From Owenia fusiformis (lineage: Eukaryota; Annelida; Polychaeta; Sabellida; Oweniidae), in NCBI GenBank assembly GCA_903813345.2, contig CAIIXF020000006.1, forward strand, positions 20,097,936 through 20,157,935: DNA of 60,000 bases. The letters are read 5' to 3'. The notes under the pieces are model-generated. The model was not told where the DNA came from, did not search any database, and saw only the letters and a list, made by a program, of their open reading frames with translations. Of the stretch, positions 19,529-31,487 are shown piece after piece; the stretch's first letter is position 1, and each line of letters begins with the position of its first letter. The translations under genes and the position numbers were made by a program.

Positions 19529-22500
19529 TTATTCTCTTGGTCCAGTGTTCTCAACATTTCCTGCAATCATCCACTCTTCACCAATACGCTTAAAGTTGGC
19601 AATAAACCTAAGGGAAGTAGGGGCATTTGTTATGATGGTCGATCATATCTAATATACATTTTCACTGGGGGTCAACTGGAAACGAAGACATGATGTCTCC
19701 GTTTCAGCATGGCCGGTTGATAATTTTTGTTTTCTCGATTTTATCACCTTTATCTTTTACATTTCAACTCAATATTTGGCCGTATGTAGTGCGTAGGTTC
19801 CTGTTTCGAAATAGGGGTATACATTAAAGGGGACCACCACCATGGTCACATGATCAGTCGTGTGGAGGTAAGCTCCCAGTTGAAATAAAAGCACTGTCCT
19901 CCTTTGGTTTATGTGAAAAGTAGCTAATACCCTCATGTATTGGTCAGTTTGTGCGTCACACGACTTATCCACACCATATGCTTCATTCAACATATTTTAT
20001 GCTATTAAGCTGCATATAAAAACACTATTTTGCAGTAAAAACGTACTACTGGATGAACTAAGGTTAGGGTAATCAAATTAGTTGTTTCTCATTCTTGCCC
20101 GCGTGTGGCTCAATCCCCCTCCACCTTTTTCTGCCATTTCTGAGAAAAAAACACCGTACCTCGCGCGCATCCATGGCGTGTGAAACACTTTTTTTTACTT
20201 TTTATGGATCAGGATAATTGACAATATCGTGGTACTGATATCATCAAATGTACCAGTAAAGTTGGCTAAATTCAACATATAAATTCAACATAAACTCAGT
20301 TTATTTCCTTCAAAATTTGTTTTTACAGTTATTTTAAAGAAAAAAATCATCCCGTCCCTCATCAGCATTTTAGATAGACAAAAAAGGTAATATAAAAACC
20401 GTCATTCCCGCATCAATTTTTAAAAATAGAAGAAAGAGAAACAACTAATTTAATAACCCTGGCCTAACATAAAATACAAAGCCACTAGCTAGCTCATACA
20501 GTATACTTACCCCTTGCAAATTGTAATTCATTGAATTCACAGTAAACCCATCAATTTAAAAAAAAACAAAGAATATTGTTCTCATGGATCTATTATTCAT
20601 GTTAAACTAACTATGAAAATATAAATATAAAATAATATGTTAGCTTGAAGACAGAATTGTTCAATGGTCACTTTTTCTTTAATAACTTTTTTAATTTTCA
20701 GTATTATCAAAATCTGATTACATATTTGAAAACTAGAGTAAAATTCTGACATACAAAAAAAATATTTAAATAACATCTCTTAATCTATTGATATTATAGG
20801 CGTTCATAGTATGAGTGACGCAAATACATAATTCACCATTTTGTCTCATATTTGTTTAAAAATGGCGGCATGTTTTGTGGTTTGAATGTTCAGTTGAAAG
20901 TTAATATTTAAGAAATGCCATAGGCCTATGAAATCATGTAGACTGCTGCCTTGGTATAAGATGATGACTGCATTTATAACCTTTTGTTTTAAATTGACTT
21001 GTATGTTTACCAGTACTTAAAAAGGTTTGTACATTGTATGTATAGTATATTGGTAAGGTCGCAGGACTTAAAGTTTTTTGGCCATTCCATTGTTACTCGT
21101 AGTGGATTAGCAACCCTAGTTTGTTTATCCTGTGCAACTATAGGGTCATACTGCCACAGTTTGTAATGTCTTTCCCAGTCACATGCCTCTTAACCCATCC
21201 TTGGCATACATGTGAATTGTTCTTCAGCTTTTCAATGGCCTCTGAGATGGCAGTTTGGAGCTCTTGAAAAGATTGAGGACTTCTCTCATCACGCCCCGCA
21301 CATTGAGGCGCCACCTTTTCAAATCCTCTTGAACTCAACCCCGAACATTTCAATAGAGTTGATTTCATATACCCTCGGAGGGAGTTAATTTCTTGTATTT
21401 GATGAATGCTCAGTTGCTGCTGCATTACATCAGGATTGTAACCGTGGCAGCATGGCCCTATAGTCCTATGACAATCTTTAAATATTAACTTTCAACTGAA
21501 CATTCAAATTCACAAAATATGCCGCCATTTTGAACAAATATGAGGCAAAATGATGAATTATGTATTTGCGTCAGTCATACTTTGAACGCCTATAATATCA
21601 ATACATTAAGAGATGTTCCTTAAATATTTTTTTTGTATGTCAGAATTTTACTCTGGTTTCCAAATATGTAATCAGATTTTGATAATACTGAAAATTAAAA
21701 AAGTTATTAAAGAGAAAGTGACCATTGAACAATTCTGTCCGGGCTACTATATAAGATGAAAATATATGTTCATGCATTTGCATTTTTCCAAAGGGAATAT
21801 ATTCCCATGTAAGTAAATACAGGTGCAATATATAATTTATATGTATACAGTATCTATGTCATCTGTCTATACATGCGTTTGGAAATACATTCCCATGAGA
21901 TATGTATATATAGTCAAAAGTGATAACTATTTATTGAGTGTAATGAAACGTATCCTTCGCTAACTGCTTTTGTTTGAGATAATTATCATGAAATATTTTT
22001 TAATTAATTTTTATGTGTGTCATTGATCCTAATCCACCCTGTAGTCTGGTGTTTGTAGAGCATTGCACCTCGTACAACTTATTCTCACAAATATCAAACC
22101 TCATTTACTAATTAATTTTTTGTGTGAATATGAAGAGTCCAAGCATTGCTTTTTATGTTTACTGTATAGCTATATTTAGCCTTGATATCCATGATTTTTT
22201 AAAACAAAATCTCACCGTTAGATTTCGAGCGGTATATGGCATACATTCATGGTTGCGCGGTAATCGTGATACGGGTGAATATGCCATACCCACCTGCGGT
22301 ATATGGCATATTCCGCAGGTGAGTATGCGATATTCCGCAGTGAATATGCGATACATTGATTTCAGTGAATACCCGATACTCACCTGCAGAATATGTCATA
22401 CTCACTTGCGGAATATGCCATATACCGCAGGTGAATATGACATATACCGCAGGTGAAAACGTGATACAGAAAGCCTTGATTTGATTGGTTGCGAAAATCG

Positions 22501-25500
22501 ACTCTAAATGTAAAACTACGCTGGATTACCAATATAGTCAGTGCGTCGAGTACTAATACATGAATCCTGGTTTGATTGAGAAAGTTTATTACGCGAGATT
22601 GGTGACTGATACTTCTGCTAAGTTAATATATTCGATACACAGTACTGTTGATTCAGTAATCATTATAATAATTTATAACGTTTTACTTGTTCGTTCAATC
22701 TATGTTATTGACAATTGCGTACTTCCGTATCGCGTTCTCATTGGTTAGTATGTATGCAATATACCGCAGGTGAATCTGTCATACACCGCAAGTGAATATG
22801 CCATATTCGTTGCGGAATATGACATATTTTTGTATCGTGTTTACCGCGTAACACTATTCATGTTTACTCATTTTTCTAATTGGAAAACAATGCAAATCTC
22901 ATTTTTTCAAAGGAAAAAAATTGAAATTCTAAGACAGTGAAAAATCATTAAAAATACACAGATTCAGAATCCGACAAGCATTTTCCCTTATTCCTCTCCG
23001 TAAGAAGTTTTGTAAGGTGTGGGATCCCTTTAAGAACTACACACAGTAATTGTTTGGATATGACAATTACAAAACGCTTGGGAAACGAAGACAGTCCATA
23101 GGTTTCTGAAGCATGAAACGAAGACAGCATATTTCAATGTTATCTGAAGTACACTGGCGGATCTAGGGGGCTGGGGCCCCTTTGGGTGGACCCAGAAAAA
23201 AATGGCCCAAACAATTTGGACCAAAAAGGCCTTAAGGCCCCAAAAATAGGAATTTTTGGTCATTACTGGGCCTTTAGAGGCCTTGTTTTTTAATTTCAGG
23301 CCAAATTTTGAAGAAAATGGGCCTCAAATATTCAATATTTGGGCCACTTTGGGGTTTTAGGGCCCCACATTTTTCCAAGACATCTACAATGTGCTTTAAA
23401 GTGCAAATGCGACATCGAATATTACTGCATTAATGCACTAGTGAAAACGAATGTCTTCATTGCAAATGAAACATATAAAATATATACATATCGTCGTATC
23501 ATATCTGTTACGGGGAATATGGCATATACTCATGGTTGTACGGCATTTGTGATACCTGCGGTATACTGTATGGTATATTCCGCAGGTGAGTATGGCATAT
23601 TCCACAGTGAATATGCGATATATTGATTTCAGTGAATATCCGATACTCTCCTTTGGAATATGGCATGCTCGCCTGCGGAATATGCCATATACCGCAGGTG
23701 GAAACGCCATACAGAAAGGCTCTTCATTGCAAATGAAACATATAAAATATATACATATCTTCGTATCATATCTGTTACGCGGAATATGGCATATATTCAT
23801 GGTTGTACGGTATTTGTGATACGAGTGAATATGCCATACTCACCCGCGGTATACTGTATGGTATATTCCGCAGGTGAGTATGGCATATTCCACAGTGAAT
23901 ATGCGATACATTGATTTCAGTGAATATCCGATACTCACCTCGGAATATGTCATACTCTCCTTTGGAATATGTCATACACCTGCGGTGTATTGTATGGTAT
24001 ATTCCGCAGTTGAGTTTGGCATATTACACAGTGAATATGCGATACATTGATTTCAGTGAATATCCGATACTGACCTCGGAATATGTCATACTCTCCTTTG
24101 GAATATGGCATACTCGCCTGCGGAATATGCCATATACCGCAGGTGGAAACGCCATACAGAAAGGCTCGATTTGATTGGTCAAAAGAATCTATACTAAATG
24201 TACAACTACGCTGGATTACAAATATAGTTAGCGCTTGGAGTACTAATATATGAATCCTGGATTGATTAACTACGTTTACTATGTTTAATTGCTGAATGAT
24301 ACTCCTGAATGTATCATAAATGTATAAATCATGATTCCCAATACAACTGTTATGCGGTATATGGCATACAGTCATGGTTGCGCGGTATTTGTGATACGGG
24401 TGAATATGCCATACTCACCTGCGGTATATGGCATATTCCGCAGGTGAGTATGCGATATCCGCAGTGAATACGCGATACATTGATTTCAGTGAATACCCGA
24501 TACTCATCTGCGGAATATGTCATACTCACTTGCAGAATATGCCATATACCACAGGTGAATATGACATATACCGCAGGTGAAAACGTGATACAGAAAGCCT
24601 TGATTTGATTGGTTGCGAGAATCAACTCTAAATGTAAAACTACGCTGGATTACCAATACATTTAGTGCGTCGAGTACTAATATATGAGTCCTGGATTGAT
24701 TAAGTTCATTACGCGAGATTGGTGACTGATACTACTGCTAATGCTAAGTTAATATATTCTATACACAGTACTGTTGATTCAGTAATCATTATAATAATTT
24801 ACAATTTACATTGGTCATTGTGTATGCCATATACCGCAGGTGAATCTGTCATACATGGCAAGTGAATATGCCATATTCGTTGCGGAATATGACATATATT
24901 TGTATCGTGTTAACCGCGTAACAAAGGCTACAAAATACAAAACTCGTTTCCTAAGCCAGGGAACAAATTTGTAAATATCGGAATGATTACTTCATCTATT
25001 TCTAAGATGTAATAATTAATATTCAGAACCGGAATATACGCATTACATACTGGCCAAATATTAACTGTTAAAATTTGATGGATTAAGACGACAAAATCAA
25101 GAACACGTTTTACCAGAAGTTCAATGACCAAGATGCGAGTAGTGTTACGCGGTATATGGCATACATTCATGGTTGCGCGGTATTTGTGATACGGGTGAAT
25201 ATGCCATACTCACCTGCGGTATATGGCATATTCCGCAGGTGAGTATGCGATATTCCGCAGTGAATATGCGATACATTGATTTCAGGGAATACCCGATACT
25301 CACCTGCGGAATATGTCATACTCACTTGCGGAATATGCCATATACCGCAGGTGAATATGACATATACCGCAGGTGAAAACGTGATACATAAAGCCTTGAT
25401 TTGATTGGTTGCGAGAATCGACTCTAAATGTAAAACTACGCTGTTTTACCATTATAGTTAGTGCGTCGAGTACTAATATATGAATCCTGGATTGATTGAG

Positions 25501-28500
25501 TAAGTTTATTACGCGAGATTGGTGACTGGTACTTCTGCTAAGTTAATATATTCGATACACAGTACTGTTGATTCAGTAATCATTACAATAATTAATAACG
25601 TTTTACTATTTCGTTCAATCGATGCAATTGACAATTGCGTACTTCCGTATCACGTTCTCATTGGTTAGTTTGTATGCCATATACCGCAGGTGAATCTGTC
25701 ATACACCGCAAGTGAATATGCCATATTCGTTGCGGAATATGACATATTTTTGTATCGTGTTTACCGCGTAACAAGTAGGTAATTACCAGTTTCACCACCA
25801 GGTGGCTGAATCGGGGGAAATAACATGGCTGGTATATAGAATATTTCCCTTAATTTGAGTATACATCAGTTTTAGAGGTTCAATTTTCATATTACTCTGA
25901 CTTATATATCCGATAGTTGTTCAAATCAAAACATGTCCAGTAAATGAAAATATCATCTGCCCAATAGAAAAAAATGTATTTCTATTTTGTGATTTACAAC
26001 ATGGGGCCTATGGGGAGTCTCCCCGACCTAGAAGCCCCATTTTAAAGAAAATTAAATTTTTAAAGTTGATTAACCCACTTTAAAATCACATTTCTAGATT
26101 TCATTTTACATGTAGATTTCAAATATGATATCACTTTGACTGAATATTGAACATTTAATGATGTAAATCAAGGTTATTTCTACTTGCATCTATGCCATTG
26201 TTCAAATATTTAAAGATATTTAACTGAGATAATATGACGATTGAAATTGCAAAATATATATTCTAGTAACTGATAAATATACCTAATGTGTATGATGAGG
26301 GAGCCATTGGGGTAGTAAATATCACATTCTCCAAACGCAGCAAGGAATGAGCCTCTGCCGAACACTTTGTTGGTATAAATGTCTAACCGGATATTCTTCC
26401 CAGAAAAACCATTATCATAGAATTCTGCGATAGCTGAAAATTTAAACTCGGCATAATACAATAATTAGATTGCAAATGTGTTTTTATAACACGAAACAAG
26501 AATACTCGAAAGAAATGGATGCTAGAATTCCCATCAAAAGAAAGCGAAGTGGGTTTTCCAGAAATGTATTGTCCTTGTTTATTTTCTAGAAAAATGTATA
26601 GTGGGTAAATTTAGCTGCATATTGGTATTGGTATTGAAATTCAAACTCATCAGCACACGATGAGCCTGAATCTTAATACCAATCTGGATTCATAATTCTG
26701 TTTAAATGTCAGTTTGAATCACAGAAGAATTCCAATATGGTTACTTATTTCATTATATAGCAAAGGGTGTTTATTTCGCTACATCAAATGTGTTGTTGAT
26801 TTATTTGTATCAAATATGTTCGGATCTCAATACCAATACCAATATGATTTCATATTGGGATTCATAACTTCTGTGTGAATGTCAATATGAATCCCAATAT
26901 GGTGGCGTACATCATTATAGCGAAGGATGTTTTTCTGCTTCAAATCTGTTCGAATCTCAACATAAGTACATGGTCGACATATTGGGATTCAAACCGATTT
27001 GTATCCCAATATAAATCCCAAATGGACATTTATATCATGATAGCAAAGTATGTTGATTTCTCTGCATCAAATGTGTTCGAATCTCAATACCAATACCAAT
27101 ATGATCTCATATTGGGATTTTTTAAGTCTGTTTGAATCCCTATTTGAATCACGATATGGACATTTATATCATAATAGCAAAGTATGTTGATTTCTCTGCA
27201 TCAAATGTGTTCGAATCTCAATACCAATACCAATATAATCTCATATTGGGATTTTTTAAGTCTGTTTGAATCCCTATTTGAATCACGATATGGACATTTA
27301 CATCATAATAGCGAAAGATAGTGATTTCCCTGAATCAAATACGTTTGAATCTCAATCAGCCTAACTTGCAATTTCTGCTTACTCGCCCAGTCGCTTGCTC
27401 ACTATCTTTTATGCTCGCATTTGAATAAAAACAATCTACATCTACAGGGTTGGGCCAAAAAACAATACCCAAGTTTAAAGATGAATGATTCATGTGGTAA
27501 ATGTTAAACCATTTCATGTATTATGTCTCATTTTAAAGAAATATCATTTCTTAACAAAATGACACCATCTAATTGAACAACCTTTGTTAGAGACTAGAAT
27601 TGACAACAGGGGTGCAGCGAGCGACCAAAAATCAAAAAATGAAAATTCCCTTCCATATTGCAGTCACAGCTGCACTCAATATGCTTGACTGCATCATCAT
27701 AAATTTATTAAAGAGTAATACACAATTGATAATTTATTAAAAACATATACGTATTATTGCTGAATTTTGCACCATAACTCTTGTAACTCTTTCGAAGGTG
27801 CCAAAGTTCAAATTTTCCTCCATTTTCCACAATTTGGAAATCCGCAGTGAATACTTTTTTGGTCAATCATGACACCCCTCCACAACTCCATAAGAAAACA
27901 ATGGTTTTTCAATCAGATGGTGTCATATTGTTAGGAAATTAGTTATAATTATCTTTAAAATGATATACAATACATGGCATGGTTTAACATTACATCATAT
28001 GATATTCATCCTTAAACTTGGGTATTGGTTTTTTTGGCCCACCCTGTATATTTTAAAAGTAAATATAAACAGGGTGACAAATAGGTCCCCTCCCCTGCTA
28101 CAGCTAAAACCTGAATATATGGTACCTAGTGTTATATACTATTAGAAAGATCATCCAGTTACGTTAACTCACCAACTCTCAAGTATGTTGGGTGTTTACC
28201 TATATTTTCATGATGGCCTTTATAGCTAGTGTGCGCCCTCCCCTCCAATAGCTTTAATTGCGTCAAAATAAGAAGGATATGAAATTGGTTAAATTCACTT
28301 CCTTATACATATGCTGTCATCTTGAGCTCATTTGACTTTTCTGATGCCAGATTCCTGCCAAGTACGCCAAATTGCCATGTTTTTAGGTATATGGTCACCC
28401 AGATTGCTACAATTTCGCAATTTGTGACATTGATTGACAGGTATCAGATATATGCTGATCAACGTAACTTTGAACGATATATTACACTTGGTGCCATATA

Positions 28501-28941
28501 TCTTGGTTTTGGCTGAAGAGGGGAGACACCCTGTCTATCATATTATATTTGAATATTTAAAAATGTTTTTATTTCATTTGATTATTTATGAATTTAAATT
28601 AATTAAGATAGTACCTGCTTTTCCAATGGTGATGTTGCCATCATTTGGGAGATAGATCGCATCTTCAGTATGCATTTCTCCAATCTCTTTAAATTTGCCA
28701 GCATTGAATAATTCACCGAATTGATTCACTCTCTCTTCGATCTCTTTCATCCCTATATTATTTACACGTTTTACAAAATATAGGTATGCCTATCCTCATC
28801 AGCTCTTAGACGACAAGCTTATTATCGATCAATTCTTAAAGTATGATTCAAAACGTACTTACTTTTCCCTTTGACTGCGTCACAAAGAAATGGCACTTTT
28901 GATATTAATATTACAAAAATAACTAGTTTAAATCTTGCCAT
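19529..28941 (-). CDS. SnoaL/NTF2-like small secreted protein, copy C
   Basis: Four minus-strand exons join in phases 1, 1, 2 to 148 codons plus stop: 28863-28941 (signal peptide MARFKLVIFVILISK), 28615-28752 (MKEIEERVNQFGELFNAGKF, LPNDGNITIGKA), 26283-26433 (FYDNGFSGK, FGRGSFLAAFGECDIYY) and 19529-19607 (RIGEEWMIAGNVENTGPRE). Exon 3 has one codon more than in A and B (DNGF instead of DGF). The first three exons are certain as a group; the last is assigned because it is the only intact terminal exon between them and copy B, and its frame fits. That makes intron 3 about 6.7 kb, filled with foldback and palindromic elements. Function is as for copy A: a probable exported small-ligand or isomerase-fold protein with unknown substrate. 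Confidence 0.65.
20650..21739. mobile_element. Large foldback element (arms about 280 bp)
   Basis: The left arm (20650 to about 20930, starting GACAGAATTGTTCAATGGTC) is the near-perfect reverse complement of the right arm (about 21463-21739). The spacer of about 530 bases carries a 95-codon minus-strand frame (21138-21425) with a SFQELQTAISEAIEKLKNN segment. This faintly recalls the C-terminal part of mariner-type transposases, but no catalytic motif is present. It lies in intron 3 of copy C. Confidence 0.8.
22229..22853. mobile_element. Palindrome-rich TIR element TGTTACGCGGT, copy 1
   Basis: About 625 bp. The left 230 bases are a chain of alternating palindromic words around CATATTCCGCAGGTGAGTAT, the middle 290 bases are unique, and the right 110 bases return to the palindromic words and end in ACCGCGTAACA. 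The outermost left TIR bases are missing or diverged. Copies 4 and 5 share the same order. Confidence 0.75.
23152..23370. repeat. GGCC-rich segment beginning ACTGGCGGATCTAGGGGG
   Basis: The start resembles the CAGTGGCGGATCTAGGGGG-type end seen on many animal hAT-like miniature elements, and is followed by about 200 bases rich in GGGGCCCC and GGCCC words. No matching second end was found. Confidence 0.35.
23454..24290. mobile_element. Palindrome-rich TIR element, partial copies 2 and 3 in tandem
   Basis: A 267-bp unit (TCTTCATTGCAAATGAAACA..., then TGTTACGGGG, then palindromic words) at 23454 is repeated from 23721, so flank and element left end were duplicated together. Copy 3 (from 23773) also has an internal duplication of the CATATTCC/ATTGATTTCAGTGAATA block and continues into the unique middle part before breaking off at about 24290. 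Neither has the right end. Confidence 0.7.
24348..24923. mobile_element. Palindrome-rich TIR element, copy 4
   Basis: Starts TGTTATGCGGT and ends ACCGCGTAACA, 576 bp. The middle is shorter than in copies 1 and 5. The flanks (ACAAC and AAGGC) are not a direct repeat. Confidence 0.75.
25143..25773. mobile_element. Palindrome-rich TIR element, copy 5 with 5-bp target duplication
   Basis: Complete: starts TGTTACGCGGT and ends ACCGCGTAACA (11-bp TIR), 631 bp, flanked by AGTAG at 25138-25142 and 25774-25778. No protein is encoded. It defines the boundaries of the family. Confidence 0.8.
26630..27370. repeat. Minisatellite of about 130-bp units in copy C intron 2
   Basis: About five units share GAATCTCAATACCAATACCA, CATATTGGGATT and a GCAAAGTATGTTGATTTC block; unit starts are near 26825, 26951, 27079, 27209 and 27347. 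The units around 27079 and 27209 are nearly identical, while those before 26800 are degenerate. Confidence 0.8.
27445..28046. mobile_element. Mariner-like miniature element with TA duplication
   Basis: Starts CAGGGTTGGGCCAAAAAACA and ends with the matching inverse GGTTTTTTTGGCCCACCCTG, with TA on both sides (27443-27444, 28047-28048). Arms continue inward for more than 100 bases with mismatches. There is no transposase frame. It lies in intron 2 of copy C. Confidence 0.75.
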
Positions 28942-29094
28942 TTTCCTCCTTTTAATCTGTTGAATACGCTGTACGTATGAATTAAATTGATCCCCGCGCA
29001 TGTATATAACATATTTTTATAAAGGCTTATTTAAACATCAGATGAATAATAGAAAGATATAATGACAGTGACAAAACAAAACATGACGTTCGTC

Positions 29095-29590
29095 TGTCCC
29101 GGCAATAACTCAAATACCAGTTGACGGATTAAGTCCAAATTTCATAGACTGGTACGGATGCCTTATGAAGATGGGACCTCTGCTTGAAAAGACATTTAGA
29201 ATATGGCACCTCAAATCAAGATCGCTGACAACTCAAATACTTGTCGAATTTGGTTCAAATTTGTATGCTGGTGCCTAGCGACAAAGGAGTTTTGCTTAAG
29301 AAGAGATTTTAAAGATGGCCGCTGTATTTCAAAAACGTAATCGTTGATAACTCAATTACCGGTGGATGAAATTGACTTCAAATTTTATATATTGATACCT
29401 AAGGAGACTGGAGCTCTGCTCTAGAATAACTTCTCAAGATGGCAGCTGAATTTCAAAATGGCCGCCATTTTTCTTAAAAGAAGTGAATCTTTGATAATTC
29501 AGATATCAGTTGACGGATTTTTTTTCAAATTTATATGCTGGTGCCTAGAGAGAAAGGAGCTCTGCTTTGGAGGAGATTTTCAAGATAACA
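29095..29590 (+). repeat. Tandem repeat of about 125-bp units
   Basis: Four diverged units share a TAACTCAAATACC..TTGACGGATT start, TCAAATTTRTATGCTGGTGCCTA, AAAGGAGCTCTGCTT and an AAGATGGC end, beginning near 29100, 29225, 29345 and 29490. No gene was recognised. Confidence 0.7.
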
Positions 29591-30985
29591 CTATCACACC
29601 AAACTAGGCCTAGATATATAGTTCTCAGTACGTTCTCGAAAACGGGCCTAAACTGTGTACTTAGAACCGTTTGGTGTCTCCTTGCAAACTTTATGAACGT
29701 ACACGAACGAGTAGGTCCTCCACAAATAAGAATATTCTGAAATCAGAACCGGTGACTTAATTAATACGAGCTGGACGAACTGCGAATGGAACTGTGTCGT
29801 ACTTTCCATCCTACTAGGGATGTTTTAGACCGAGTTGAACTGTCTTGGGACGTATTGAGAACACGGTAGAACTAAAAGAGGTGTGCGCAATAATTCAGAA
29901 TGACAACAATATTCTCACCTCTCCTCTTGAAGAGCTCCAATTCCGGGGACAGATTTTTTACATCCGGGCTCTTTCCCCATTGAAATATTCTGAGTCCGAT
30001 TTTGAATACATCATTTCAGCATTATTTGACATTCTTCGTCGCGGATATTTGCACAATCGATAAAAATATAGGTCCTTATGGCGGCAATCTGCAAAGCGTT
30101 TTCACAAATATTTTTCGAAACTGACGATAATCATGAAATGTTCTACGGTGAGACTCGATGACTCGATATGAAAAAGAAGCAAGTTCTCGTGTAAATAACG
30201 CGGGTTTGATGTCATGTTTATATATGTTTGACTTATGTCACCCTACTATCACACCAAACTAGTTCTCACTACGTTCTCGAAAACGGGTTTCAACTGTGTA
30301 CGAACGGACTGGACGTACTTAGAACCGTTTGGGGTATATTTACAAATTACTTCATCAAACGTACTCGAACGGGTAGGTCCTCTAGAACTTAAAACATGCT
30401 CAAAATGTTCTCGACGACGACGAGCTGGACGTAATACGAACGGAACCGTCGTACTTCAATCAGTCCTACTAGGGACGTTTTTACAACGAGTTGAACTGTC
30501 TGAGGACGTATTGAGACCGAGGTAGAACTAATTGCAAACGGGTTTTAACTGATTAAGAACGTATTAAAGAGACTGCTTATGAACGATTTAGCAAAAATAT
30601 AGCTATCACACCAAACAAGTTGCCACTGCGTTCTTCAAAACGTTTCCGAATCGGTTTTAAACTGTGTGCGAACTGAATGAACGTAGCTACAACGTTCTAC
30701 GGTCTGTTTATGAACTTCATGGACTTTCCCGGACGGGGAATGTGATTTATAATTTTGAATCGATTCAAAATTCGATGGCGACCATACCGTTCTGTAATCA
30801 GGTCATGATGACCTTCTAGACTAAAACGCTTAAATCCTACTAGGAACGTATTCAATTACGACATGGTGCAGTCGGGCGTGACTGATGATGAATGATTACA
30901 GAAAGAGTCAGATACAGCCCGTTTTACGACTTTTTTGTAGGACTGGGAAGAACAGTTGAGAATTAGATTGGTGTGATAGGGGTTT
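29587..30985. mobile_element. Element group marked by CTATCACACCAA
   Basis: CTATCACACCAA occurs in direct orientation at about 29589, 30246 and 30604 and inverted (TTGGTGTGATAG) at about 30969. After each direct copy related sequence follows: ACTACGTTCTCGAAAACGGG, an AACTGTGTACGAAC-like phrase and TAGAACCGTTTGG. This looks like an element with 12-bp TIRs whose left end has been tandemly multiplied or nested. No transposase frame was found. Confidence 0.65.
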
Positions 30986-31445
30986 TTAAACAGAACAATT
31001 TCCTTACTTTGAATGGCAATATCTCCATTTTGATGGAGACCTTAACAGCAATTGCAACTCCCTTGTCGCCATTCCGATAACATGCGCTCTTCGGATTTTA
31101 TGTGTCCATGTGCATATTACATAAGTTAGCATTTAGCATGTTTGTTATACAAGCCTCTGGTTTTAGAACTAGATAGAGTAGTGAAAGGATCAAATACTCA
31201 ATGCATGCATTTTCTACAAAATAAATACAAACAATACAAAAATAACGATATCGCATGAGAGGGGAGTACTCTAAAGCCATCCAAAGATAAGCCTACCTGC
31301 TAACATGTCTTAGACGCCAATGTACCGTTATTGACATGATAGCATTATCAGGCTTTGCCTAGTGTAGAGCGTGTGCAACTTTTGAATAACAAACATTTAA
31401 GTTTAACCTTGAATTCATGTCTCCTTAAACTTGTTGATTTTATAG
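30986..31445. other. Intergenic, no gene seen
   Basis: Ordinary AT-rich sequence with no recognised repeat or gene before the PhyH exons. Confidence 0.4.
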
Positions 31446-31487
31446 GATTTATCTTAGCAACGAAAGCCGCAACTATGGGCCTCACTG
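31446..31487 (+). CDS. PhyH exon 1, possibly an internal exon
   Basis: The ATG at 31475 gives MGLT before the donor G|GTAAGT. Upstream, GATTTTATAG at 31436-31445 is a plausible acceptor, and the 42 bases from 31446 are open in the same frame (14 codons, phase 1 to 1). It can therefore act either as the start exon or as an internal exon joined to 16473-16503. Confidence 0.45.

Noticed and set aside
22124-25376. Many 60-140-codon frames with similar I-C-H-I-P or M-P-Y-T-A words
   Set aside because: They are translations of the palindromic CATATTCCGCAGGTGA repeats in both directions.
22229-25773. CRISPR-like array
   Set aside because: The repeated palindromic words have irregular spacing, differ between units and sit inside a eukaryotic TIR element.
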